Origin: Anaerolineae bacterium
GTDB lineage: Bacteria; Chloroflexota; Anaerolineae; Caldilineales; Caldilineaceae
Assembly: GCA_030432295.1 (NCBI GenBank)
Contig: JAUIHI010000030.1
Location: forward strand, 20,562 to 84,561
Direction: 5' to 3'
Length of the DNA: 64,000 bases
The position numbers were made by a program, and so were the translations under genes. Positions 44,303 through 51,908 of the stretch are shown here, one piece after another. Each line of letters opens with the position of its first letter. The first letter of the stretch is position 1. The notes beneath the pieces were generated by a model, which saw only the letters and a list, made by a program, of their open reading frames with translations, ran no database searches and was not told the origin of the DNA.

Positions 44303-44938
44303 ATGGCAAATCCGGCACCGTTGGTTGCTGGCGTACACTACCACATCTACAATCGGGGCAACAATCGGGAGACCCTTTTTCGCTCGGAGGAGAACTATCG
44401 CTACTTTCTCAAATTGTATGCTGCGTATGTCGAACCGGTTGCCATCACATACGCCTATTGCCTGCTCCCCAACCATTTTCATCTGCACTTACGGGTGCGC
44501 ACACCAGAGGAGCAGATTGAATGGTTAGAGAAGTTTGGCACGGAGGACATTTCACCGGAGCGGCTGCCCCTTTCACCCAGTCGCCAGCTTGGCAACCTCT
44601 TCAACGCCTACGCCAAAGCAGTCAACAAAGCCTTTGACCGCTCCGGCAGTCTCTTCCAAAAGCCCTTTCAGCGTATCCCCGTCACCGAGCAGCGCTATCT
44701 GCTGCACCTGATCTGCTACATTCACCGCAACCCCCAGCGCCACGGCCTTATCGACGACTTCACTCGCTGGCCCTATAGCTCCTACCGTTCGCTACTTTCT
44801 AGCCTGCCCACCCGCCTGGAGCGAGAAAGTGTGCTTGGGTGGTTTGGCGGGCAAGAGGGCTTTCGTAGCGCGCACCAGCACGACTGGTCCAGTGAGGGCG
44901 AGCGGCTTTTCTACGAAGCAGGGGACTACGACGCCTGA
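44303..44938 (+). CDS. REP-associated tyrosine transposase (RAYT, Y1_Tnp family)
   Basis: The 211-residue protein begins AGVHYHIYNRGNNRETLFRSEENYRYFLKLY and carries the HUH motif in YCLLPNHFHLHLRV. The conserved YIHRNPQRHGL follows later, where the catalytic Tyr of the family lies. RAYTs are single-copy domesticated IS200/IS605 relatives that nick REP hairpins. Copies of one palindrome lie on each side, at 44189 and 44938. GGAGG at 44291-44295 supports the ATG at 44303. Confidence 0.92.
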   Translation: MANPAPLVAGVHYHIYNRGNNRETLFRSEENYRYFLKLYAAYVEPVAITYAYCLLPNHFHLHLRVRTPEEQIEWLEKFGTEDISPERLPLSPSRQLGNLFNAYAKAVNKAFDRSGSLFQKPFQRIPVTEQRYLLHLICYIHRNPQRHGLIDDFTRWPYSSYRSLLSSLPTRLERESVLGWFGGQEGFRSAHQHDWSSEGERLFYEAGDYDA

Positions 44939-44972
44939 GACCTGCCAGGTTTAAGAAAACCTGGCAGGTCTT
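44938..44972. repeat. REP-like palindrome, AGACCTGCCAGGTTT family, copy 3 (right of RAYT)
   Basis: It starts on the last base of the RAYT stop codon and ends just before the stop of the convergent NACHT gene. Arms AGACCTGCCAGGTTT and AAAACCTGGCAGGTCT enclose a short AAG loop. It may terminate both genes. Confidence 0.8.
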
Positions 44973-44975
44973 GCC

Positions 44976-47333
44976 CTACCCCGGCGGCCGCAGCAGATTG
45001 TCCAGAATTTCCTGCCGGTTGGTCACGTAGGCCAGGTCCAGGCAGCGCACCAGCAGCTCATTGGCATACAGGTATCTGTCCATAGCTGAATTTTCTGATA
45101 TGTGTGGTGTGAGGAGTAATTCGGGCATGTGCATGATATCCCCCAAATTTTTGCCCAATGCCTTTGTCAGTCCGTACCAACCAACCTCATCACGAATGCT
45201 TACAGGTAAATTGAAATTGATTAGAGCAGTAGCATCTTCTTCACCAAATTCGGTGCAGAACGTCTGGATTTCAACGAAGTCTCGTAAGAATATGTATCGA
45301 GCGTCATTCAATTGAGAATTAGATTGAAGGATTCCACTGATTCGCCAGATACAGAATAGTAAGAAATGTACGCCAGTCTTTTGAGTAGTACTGTTGACTA
45401 TACTTCGAATGCGCGTGTAGATAAATGCAAAAATTTCTGATATGTTGATGGATCGTGAGCGTGCAAGATCAGGTGTAAGAATAATATCAATATCGACATT
45501 GGATGTGAGAGGTACTGCAATATCTAGTGCCAAAGCAAGAGTTAAGTCAAGCGCGTTGGCAAAATTAGCATCCAAAATAAAGGCGAGATTAAGTGCTTGA
45601 CGACGTAAGTGTAATAAAGCTTTGGCCCAATACTTGTGATCGATTTGGGTATTACTATTCTTACGATCCGGAAGTTCAAAAAACTGAGTTCGAATTTTGG
45701 AAAGCGAATAATCGAGTACGAGAATTAAATATGCTATCCGCAAAACGGATAACTGTGTGGCCTCAGAAACCCTTTCTTGCTGAATTTTTTCTCCTAACCA
45801 ATCTAAATAGATAAACCATCTGTCATCAATATGTTCGGAAGTGGTTCTACGAATTTCTGACATCAACTCATCGGCGTTGTCTAACAGACTTCCTGAGAGC
45901 AGAATTACCTCTCGCCAGCGAACATCGATAAGGTGATTATCTATAAGCCTGTGGATAGTTCCCCTTGCTTCGTTCTCCACAATGTACCGGGCGGTGAAGT
46001 ACTCCTGAAAACTCAGATGCGAGAAGGAGTGGATGTTGTGGGCGCGCTCCACCAGCACCCCATGTTGGGCTTCGATGGCATACAGAATGGCCTCGCCGTC
46101 AATTTCCTCCAACGGCGGCGCGCCGGGCAGATTGCTCAGATAACTACTGATGGCGTAGGCCAATTGTTTCGTCGTCCAGTAGAGTTGCCCTTTCTCGAAG
46201 GCGGGGGTGGCGATATGGGCAAACATCTGCTGCTTACGCTTGTGGGAGAGCTTCTCGTAGATTTTGTCCCGCTGAATCTGGCGGCTGCTGTCCCACTTGC
46301 GCAGGAGCGCGTCCAGCGCGTCCTCGTAGAGCTCAGCCCGTCGGGGCGGGAAGGATTGGGCGTCGTCGTAGTAGAGACAGAGCAGAGAGAGCAGCAGGGG
46401 CACGTTGCACAGCTCCGCCAGCCCCGCGTTCTCCGGTTTTTCTAGATCCGCGGCAAAGCTCTCATACTTCTGTTCTGCGTCACCAAACCACTTGCAGGCG
46501 TAGTCGAGAGACTGTTCACGGGTGAAATCGGCCATTTCCACGTCCCGCAGGCCGGAGAAGGCGTATTCGCTGGCAGCGACCCGGCAGGTGATGAGGGTCT
46601 GGTTTTTGTCATACTTTTTGGTGAAATCGCGGAGTTGCTGGGCGAGATGCGCCCGCTGTTCCCGCTCCTGGCGCACTTCGTCTAGCCCGTCGAAGAGGAT
46701 CTGTCCGTTGCCATTTTCCAGCAGATGTTCCAGAAATTTATCCGCTTCGGGGAAGTGATGAACATCCAACTGATCAACAAGAAAGGGCAACAGTTCGTGA
46801 TGTCTGCTGTTGGCCCATTCGTGCAAGGGCACAAAAAGGGGCAGTCGTTTCTTTGTAGGCGACCCCAAACGATTGGAAATAGAGGCAACAGCCACATTTT
46901 TTAGAAAAGTCGTTTTGCCCGCGCCCGGCTTGCCAAGAATGTATAGACTTTGGCCCTGATTGACCAGCCCCATCCCGTTGCGCCGTTCGCCCGTGTGCTG
47001 TGGCAGGTCGAAGCGTTCCACCTGCTTTTCCATCAACTCTCGCATATCAAAACGGCGGCGTGCACTGATCTGGTCCAGAATGTGGACGTCGGTGAAGACA
47101 TCACCCAGGGGCACATCTTCGCTTTTGCCCAGCACCCGCAGCCGTCCGTAGTGGCGCAGGATGCTCTGGCCGTAGCTACGCAGCGCGTCGTCCCAGCGGG
47201 CGCGCTCGCGGCTGTCCTGCCATTTGCCGCCGATAGCTTTCAGGAAGGGCGTGGCGAAACTGTCCAGCAGCCAGGAGAGCGCGGAGGCTGGCAGATCGCC
47301 GCCGGCCATAAATTGGGAGAAGGGATCGGTCAT
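44976..47333 (-). CDS. NACHT-domain STAND NTPase
   Basis: The 785-residue protein has a short N-terminal helical region, then a NACHT module with Walker A GKPGAGKTTFLK (about 133-144), Walker B ILFDGLDEV (about 211-219), sensor LITCRVAA, and LCNVPLLLSLLCLYY. The SFSHLSFQEYFTARYIV block closes it (about 455). The remaining 300 residues have no recognised repeats. Bacterial NACHT proteins can act in phage defence by sensing a ligand and oligomerising; here that is inference. The 3' third of the gene is much richer in A/T than the 5' part. The ATG at 47333 is preferred to 47363 because of the GGGG site upstream. Confidence 0.87.
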   Translation of the reverse strand: MTDPFSQFMAGGDLPASALSWLLDSFATPFLKAIGGKWQDSRERARWDDALRSYGQSILRHYGRLRVLGKSEDVPLGDVFTDVHILDQISARRRFDMRELMEKQVERFDLPQHTGERRNGMGLVNQGQSLYILGKPGAGKTTFLKNVAVASISNRLGSPTKKRLPLFVPLHEWANSRHHELLPFLVDQLDVHHFPEADKFLEHLLENGNGQILFDGLDEVRQEREQRAHLAQQLRDFTKKYDKNQTLITCRVAASEYAFSGLRDVEMADFTREQSLDYACKWFGDAEQKYESFAADLEKPENAGLAELCNVPLLLSLLCLYYDDAQSFPPRRAELYEDALDALLRKWDSSRQIQRDKIYEKLSHKRKQQMFAHIATPAFEKGQLYWTTKQLAYAISSYLSNLPGAPPLEEIDGEAILYAIEAQHGVLVERAHNIHSFSHLSFQEYFTARYIVENEARGTIHRLIDNHLIDVRWREVILLSGSLLDNADELMSEIRRTTSEHIDDRWFIYLDWLGEKIQQERVSEATQLSVLRIAYLILVLDYSLSKIRTQFFELPDRKNSNTQIDHKYWAKALLHLRRQALNLAFILDANFANALDLTLALALDIAVPLTSNVDIDIILTPDLARSRSINISEIFAFIYTRIRSIVNSTTQKTGVHFLLFCIWRISGILQSNSQLNDARYIFLRDFVEIQTFCTEFGEEDATALINFNLPVSIRDEVGWYGLTKALGKNLGDIMHMPELLLTPHISENSAMDRYLYANELLVRCLDLAYVTNRQEILDNLLRPPG

Positions 47334-47426
47334 TGGATTAGCCCCTTTCGACCATTTGTCCATTTATGTTCGCAGCGCCGTCTGCGGTCGGCGGTCTGCC
47401 GTCCGCTCTCGTTCCCCATTCCGCAC

Positions 47427-48662
47427 TCACTTCCGCCGCCCCAGCCGGGCCACCACCCGCTGGAGTATGGACTGGGCCACCTCTTCTTTGCTCATCAGCG
47501 GCCAGTCGTCCCGCTCGCCGTTGCGCTCAAAGATCGTCACCCGATTGGTGTCCACGGCAAAGCCGCTGTCCGGCGCGGTCACGTCGTTGAGCACAATCAT
47601 ATCCATATTTTTGCGCTCCATCTTGCCGATCGCGTTTTCGTCTAGATCGTTCGTCTCCGCGGCAAAGCCGATGACCAGTTTGGGGTGTGCCCGCGCCTCG
47701 CCTCGCATTTCGCCCACAGCTTTGAGAATGTCCGGCGTCCGTTCCAGGGTGATAATCTGCTGGCCGGGCAGCTTTTTGATCTTCTGGTCCGCGCTGGTGG
47801 TGGGGCGATAGTCGGCCACGGCAGCCGCGCCGATGAGGACATCCGTGCCGGGCAGATGCTCCATCACCGCGTTGTACATCTGCTGGGCCGTGCGCACTGG
47901 GGCCAGTTCGATACCGCCGGGGGGTGTTACGGAAAGGGGCGAATGGATGAGAAGCGTATCCGCGCCCAAATCCCGTGCGGCCCGGGCCAGGGCCACGCCC
48001 ATTTTGCCCGTCGAGTGGTTGCCCATAAAGCGCACCGGGTCGATGGGTTCCCGTGTGCCGCCCGCGGTGATGACCACCCGCACCCCGTCCAGAGGACCGC
48101 CCCGGCCCAGCACTTTGCACGCCACCTCAAAGACCTCCTCCGGCTCCACCACCCGGCCCGCGCCGTGCTCGCCGGAAGCCAGCCGCCCCTCTGCCGGGCC
48201 GACGAAATCGATGCCCCAGCCCCGCAGTTTGGCCACGTGCTCCTGGGTGGCCGGGTGATACCACATATTCGTCTCCATCGCCGGGGCAATGAGCATCGGC
48301 CCTTTGTAGCTGAGGGTGGTGATGCTGAGCAGGTCGTCGGCCATGCCCAGGGCCAGCCGGGCCAGGGTCTGCGCGGTGGCTGGGGCGATGATGAAAAGAT
48401 CCGCGGCATGGGCCAGGGCCACGTGACCGATGCGCAGGCGGCCTGTGTCGCTCCAGCTATCGAAAATGTCCGTGTTCACCGGGCGCTGGGTGATGGCCTG
48501 GAAGGTGACGGGCGCGATAAATTTGGTGGCGGACGGGGTCATAATCACGTCCACCAGTGCGTTGGCCTGGGTGAGCCGGGAGGCCAGGGTCACCGATTTG
48601 TAGACAGCGATGCCGCCGCTGACGCCGAGAAGGATTCGTTTGCCGGAGAGGATGGGAGCCAT
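47427..48662 (-). CDS. coaBC: Phosphopantothenoylcysteine decarboxylase / phosphopantothenate-cysteine ligase
   Basis: The 411-residue bifunctional enzyme has an N-terminal flavin-dependent decarboxylase (ILLGVSGGIAVYKSVTLASRL, the active-site His in RIGHVALAHAADLFIIAPATAQT, PAMETNMW). Its C-terminal ligase has GGTREPIDPVRFMGNHSTGKMG and VIGFAAET. It makes 4'-phosphopantetheine on the way to CoA. It lies at the end of the BMC gene string, after coaX, so CoA supply may be co-expressed with the CoA-using aldehyde dehydrogenase. Confidence 0.95.
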   Translation of the reverse strand: MAPILSGKRILLGVSGGIAVYKSVTLASRLTQANALVDVIMTPSATKFIAPVTFQAITQRPVNTDIFDSWSDTGRLRIGHVALAHAADLFIIAPATAQTLARLALGMADDLLSITTLSYKGPMLIAPAMETNMWYHPATQEHVAKLRGWGIDFVGPAEGRLASGEHGAGRVVEPEEVFEVACKVLGRGGPLDGVRVVITAGGTREPIDPVRFMGNHSTGKMGVALARAARDLGADTLLIHSPLSVTPPGGIELAPVRTAQQMYNAVMEHLPGTDVLIGAAAVADYRPTTSADQKIKKLPGQQIITLERTPDILKAVGEMRGEARAHPKLVIGFAAETNDLDENAIGKMERKNMDMIVLNDVTAPDSGFAVDTNRVTIFERNGERDDWPLMSKEEVAQSILQRVVARLGRRK

Positions 48663-48678
48663 TGGTGTGTCCGTTGAG

Positions 48679-48804
48679 AGTACTGCGTACTGCGTGCTGC
48701 ATAAGCTAGTGCTGTATTCTCGATTTCGGCATCATCCCGACGGGTGATGATGAAAAGTGAAGCCATTGCCACTACTTACGCAGCACGCAGCACGCAGTAC
48801 GGAT
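48679..48804. repeat. TACTGCGTACTGCGTGCTGC / GCAGCACGCAGCACGCAGTA word hairpin
   Basis: Arms near 48679-48702 and 48779-48801. The loop holds a second inverted pair, CATCATCCC / GGGTGATGATG. It lies between coaX and coaBC. The same word family occurs at 58420-58490. Confidence 0.6.
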
Positions 48805-49622
48805 TAGAGTTTTTCCCGATTCAATCTATACACCGCCCGCACCCCCGCCAGTGTCAGCCAGGGGTCGTAGGCGTCGATGGCCGGGGTGAGGGGGGCGATG
48901 GTGTGGCCGAGGCCGCCGGTGGCGATGACTTTGGCCGGGGTGGGCAGTTCGGCGCGGATGCGGGCCAGCAGCCCTTCCACCAGCCCCACGTAGCCGAAGA
49001 CGAGACCGGACTGGATGGCGGGTACGGTGTCGTTGCCGATGGCCGTGGGCGGTGCGGTCAGTTCGACGGCGGGCAGGGCGCTGGCCTTTTCGATGAGCGC
49101 GTTGGTGACAGTGCCCAGACCCGGCGCGATGGCCCCGCCCAGAAATATCCCCGCGGCGTTGACGACGTTGAAAGTCGTGGCCGTGCCGAAGTCCACGGCG
49201 ATGCCCGCGCCCGCAGCCCCTGCGCCCGCAACCCCTGCGGCCCCCGCGGCCTGGTGGACAGCCACCGCATCGACAATGCGATCCGTGCCCACCCGTTCGG
49301 GACGGGCCACGCCGATTTCAATGCCGAAATTCAGCCCGTGGCGGATGACCAGCGGGGCGCGGCCCAGCAGCCCTTCCAACATCCGCACCCAGACATCCGT
49401 CAACGGCGCGACGACGCTGACAATCGCCGCGTCCCGAAAGTCTCCGGCACTAAAATCGCCCTCCTGCCAAAGCTGGCGCAGAAGTACCCGGTATTCGTCG
49501 CCCGTGCGGGTGCGATCCGTGGCGATGCGCCAACTGGCGACCGGCGCGCTGGGTCCGCCGCTGTCCAGGGGATAGGCGCAGATGACGATATTGCTGTTAC
49601 CGATGTCGATGCAGAGAATCAT
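48804..49622 (-). CDS. coaX: Type III pantothenate kinase
   Basis: The 272-residue ASKHA-fold kinase has LCIDIGNSNIVI (phosphate 1 motif), GTDRIVDAVAVHQAA, DFGTATTFNVV (phosphate 2) and GGAIAPGLGTVTNAL. It phosphorylates pantothenate, the first step of CoA synthesis, and is insensitive to CoA feedback in known members. It lies between the BMC shell gene and coaBC on the same strand. Confidence 0.95.
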   Translation of the reverse strand: MILCIDIGNSNIVICAYPLDSGGPSAPVASWRIATDRTRTGDEYRVLLRQLWQEGDFSAGDFRDAAIVSVVAPLTDVWVRMLEGLLGRAPLVIRHGLNFGIEIGVARPERVGTDRIVDAVAVHQAAGAAGVAGAGAAGAGIAVDFGTATTFNVVNAAGIFLGGAIAPGLGTVTNALIEKASALPAVELTAPPTAIGNDTVPAIQSGLVFGYVGLVEGLLARIRAELPTPAKVIATGGLGHTIAPLTPAIDAYDPWLTLAGVRAVYRLNREKL

Positions 49623-49674
49623 AGCTGGATTGTACCGTCTGGCGTGGGGAAGTGCAAAGGGGAAGAATAGAACG

Positions 49675-49757
49675 CGGATGACGCGGAAACAACGGATTTG
49701 CGCGGATTAAAAAATCCGCGTCCATCCGCTCGATCCGCGTCATCCGCGTTCTATTTC
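49675..49757. repeat. GCGGATGACGCGGA word hairpin
   Basis: AACGCGGATGACGCGGA and TCCGCGTCATCCGCGTT form the outer arms. GGATTTGCGCGGATTAAA and TTAAAAAATCCGCG form the inner part. It lies between the BMC-T gene and coaX. Confidence 0.6.
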
Positions 49758-50356
49758 TGTAAATTCTGTGCGAAGAGGCTGCTGCTCTGGAGAGTAGCGG
49801 CGATGTCGGGGCTGAGTTGGGGGATGAAGACCGCGTGGAGAAATTGTCCGGGGCTGACCGCTGCATTGGCGAGTTCGACCGCGCTTTCGACCGCGGAAAC
49901 TGTGCCGGTGAAGAAACAGATGCCTTTGCCCGCCAGTCCGTCGGACAAGCGCAACTCCACCAGCGCTACTTCCGCACCCTTCAATCCCGCGTCCGCGGCG
50001 TGGATGGCGCTGGCTGCGCCGCGGCATTCTACAATCCCCAGCCCGTCGGCGATGGGTTGACGCTTTCCGAGCAATGCGGAAACGACGCCGGGATGGACGG
50101 CAGGCAGCAACACTTCGTCCAACAGACTGCCCGCTGCGACCTCTCGCCCGGCTGCGGCTGCCTCTTCCACTTCGGCCACGCCCCCGCTGAGCAGGACCAG
50201 CAGACGGCCCGGCTGCACTGTGCCCGCGACGATACGGGTGACGGGCGCGCGCTTCGCCATCGCATCCGCGGCCAGATAGCCCGCGGCAATGCTCTCAAAT
50301 TCGAGCAGGGCCAGGGCAGGCGAGTGTTGTAGGGGGTGATCCATTCGGATATCCAT
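49751..50356 (-). CDS. BMC-T shell protein, single-layer (T-S) type
   Basis: The 201-residue protein has two fused BMC domains. The first is ALALLEFESIAAGYLAADAMAKRAPVTRIVAGTVQPGRLLVLLSGGVAEVEEAAAAG. The second is DGLGIVECRGAASAIHAADAGLKGAEVALVELRLSDGLAGKGICFFTGTVSAVESAVELA. The pattern strongly recalls the T1 shell protein of Haliangium ochraceum. Trimers form pseudo-hexameric shell tiles. Two ATGs (50356 and 50344) are possible starts. It is separated from the main shell genes by two enzyme-like genes but is on the same strand. Confidence 0.9.
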   Translation of the reverse strand: MDIRMDHPLQHSPALALLEFESIAAGYLAADAMAKRAPVTRIVAGTVQPGRLLVLLSGGVAEVEEAAAAGREVAAGSLLDEVLLPAVHPGVVSALLGKRQPIADGLGIVECRGAASAIHAADAGLKGAEVALVELRLSDGLAGKGICFFTGTVSAVESAVELANAAVSPGQFLHAVFIPQLSPDIAATLQSSSLFAQNLQK

Positions 50357-50415
50357 TGTTTTGGGAAGAACAAAGTCGTCAGTGAGCAGTAATCAATTGG
50401 TGTTGAGCCGGTCGA

Positions 50416-51177
50416 TTACTCTTCACTGGTCACTGCCAATTGGTTCCCCTGTGCGTCTTGCACATCATAAAAGCAGCGATCTGGATTCGTGTACTTGCGC
50501 AGCCAGCCCAGCAGTTCCGGGTCGGCCATTTTGCCCCAAACGGTGACTGTGTAGGGCGTCTGATCGAGCAGCCATTTCACGTCCGGCCAGGAGGTCAGAA
50601 GATGCCAGGCGTGGAAGCAGAGAGTCACCGGGCCGCGCACCGGGCGCACCAATTCCCACATCTCCGTCAGCATCTCCCGGCTGTAGCTCGTCCCGCCTTC
50701 GCTCACCCGCCAACCGGGCGAAAGAATGGCCTGGGGCAGATATTCTTTGTGTTGGGCCAGAAAAGTGGCCGGGTCGAAAATGACAGGTTCGCCGCCCGGC
50801 CCAACGAGCAGATCGGCGTTGACAATCAGCGGAATCTTTCCCTGGGCAGCGCGCTTGGCCTCCATCAGGCATTGCTCTACCACAGCAGGCGTCTTGAAGT
50901 CGAGTTTGGCCCCTTTGCCCGCGGCAACCGTTGCGTGTAGCCAATCGGTGAAGGGCAGGTCACTGGTGACGGCTGGTGGGTGGGCCATTATCACCTGACC
51001 GTTTTCTCCCAATGAAATGTCGCCTTCTACAAAATGGACGTCGGGATCGGCCAGCGCCGCTTCCAGTCTGGCCCGGTTATTGGCCCCGTGAACCCAGCCC
51101 ACATCGCCGGGACGGGTTACGCCCAATTGGGCAAGCGGCTGCTGTAGAACTTCTGTGGCGGAAAGACGGGTGGCCAT
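50416..51177 (-). CDS. FAM151/menorin-like (DUF2181) protein
   Basis: The 253-residue protein matches the eukaryotic FAM151/menorin domain by memory of its landmarks in order: VGWVHGANNRARLEAAL, HFVEGDISL, QVIMAHPPAVTSDLPFTDWL, GAKLDFKTP, IVNADLLVGPGGEPVIFDP, SPGWRV and FYDV. The fold is related to glycerophosphodiester phosphodiesterases, with acidic and His residues at the barrel mouth. The biochemical role is unsettled even in animals. No signal peptide is seen, so it is cytoplasmic. It lies within the BMC string, 59 bases upstream of the BMC-T gene in transcription order. Confidence 0.8.
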   Translation of the reverse strand: MATRLSATEVLQQPLAQLGVTRPGDVGWVHGANNRARLEAALADPDVHFVEGDISLGENGQVIMAHPPAVTSDLPFTDWLHATVAAGKGAKLDFKTPAVVEQCLMEAKRAAQGKIPLIVNADLLVGPGGEPVIFDPATFLAQHKEYLPQAILSPGWRVSEGGTSYSREMLTEMWELVRPVRGPVTLCFHAWHLLTSWPDVKWLLDQTPYTVTVWGKMADPELLGWLRKYTNPDRCFYDVQDAQGNQLAVTSEE

Positions 51178-51207
51178 CTGTGGTTTGCCCTTCTCTAATC
51201 GCCGTTT

Positions 51208-51618
51208 TCAAAATAATGGCGAGCGGTAGCCGGGCTGGGTGGCGACCCGGCCCAATTCACCGGCCAATTGCCGGGTGTAACCGGTCAGCGCGTCCAGGGC
51301 TGCGGCGAAGTGGGCGAAGCGCAGATCGTCCTGGGGCAGGTCGGCCAGCAGCGCCACATCCCCTTCGTCGTCCAGGGCAAACCGGGCCAGACGCAGGCTC
51401 TGGTTCAGACGTAGCAGTGTTTCGTGTAGCGAAATTGAGCATTCCAGCTTGGGCCGGGGTGTCAGGGGGGAGACGGCGAAATGTAACCACTCCTCCGTCT
51501 GGGCCACGAAGAGATCGTACTCCTCTTCCCGTTCGTCGGCAAAGCTGGCCTGCCAGATGCCCGGCTCGACCTCCTCACAACTCCATTCGTAGCGGTCAAA
51601 GAATTCAGGGACTGTCAT
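51208..51618 (-). CDS. Small YbjN / type-III-chaperone-like protein
   Basis: The 136-residue protein has the alternating beta-helix pattern of the CesT/YbjN-like fold: EYDLFVAQTEEWLHFAVSPLTP, then LHETLLRLNQSLRLARFALDDEGDVALLADLPQDDLRFAHFAAALDAL. YbjN-like proteins often act as small chaperones or regulators. Its place in the BMC string, between the aldehyde dehydrogenase and the menorin-like gene, suggests a helper of assembly, which is speculation. No good ribosome site is seen before the ATG. Confidence 0.55.
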   Translation of the reverse strand: MTVPEFFDRYEWSCEEVEPGIWQASFADEREEEYDLFVAQTEEWLHFAVSPLTPRPKLECSISLHETLLRLNQSLRLARFALDDEGDVALLADLPQDDLRFAHFAAALDALTGYTRQLAGELGRVATQPGYRSPLF

Positions 51619-51748
51619 TTTTTACCACAAAGTCACAAAGACACGAAGAAAAGAAAGAAGGTGGGACGCTGATTTACGCAGATAGACGCTGATCAAGAGG
51701 CAAAAATCTGCGTTCTTCTGCGTTTATCAGCGTCCTATTCTCTTATTC
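51619..51748. repeat. Word-repeat stretch within the BMC string
   Basis: It holds a CCACAAAGTCACAAAGACACGAAG half-site (about 51624-51648), then an imperfect hairpin of ACGCAGATAGACGCTGAT words (51666-51734). No gene is seen. Confidence 0.55.
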
Positions 51749-51902
51749 GGCGTGTTTCATTTGGATGGGTCGGCATCTTACCAATTCGGTATGAGGAGTA
51801 GGCACGCCCACGTGCCGGTCGCAGCCGAGTCCACCCCCGCACGTGGGCGTGCTCACTCCTCTCTATTTGTAAAGATCATTTGACACGAAATGAACCACGC
51901 CT
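51749..51902. mobile_element. MITE-like element, family 1, copy B (inverted relative to copy A)
   Basis: About 154 bases from GGCGTGTTTCATTTGGA to ATGAACCACGCCT. It shares GGCATCTTACCAATTCG, GAGGAGTAGGCACGCCCACG and ATTTGTAAAGATCATTTGAC with the reverse complement of copy A at 1721-1895. It separates the aldehyde dehydrogenase gene from the downstream part of the BMC string and ends seven bases from the dehydrogenase stop. Confidence 0.78.
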
Positions 51903-51908
51903 CTTATT

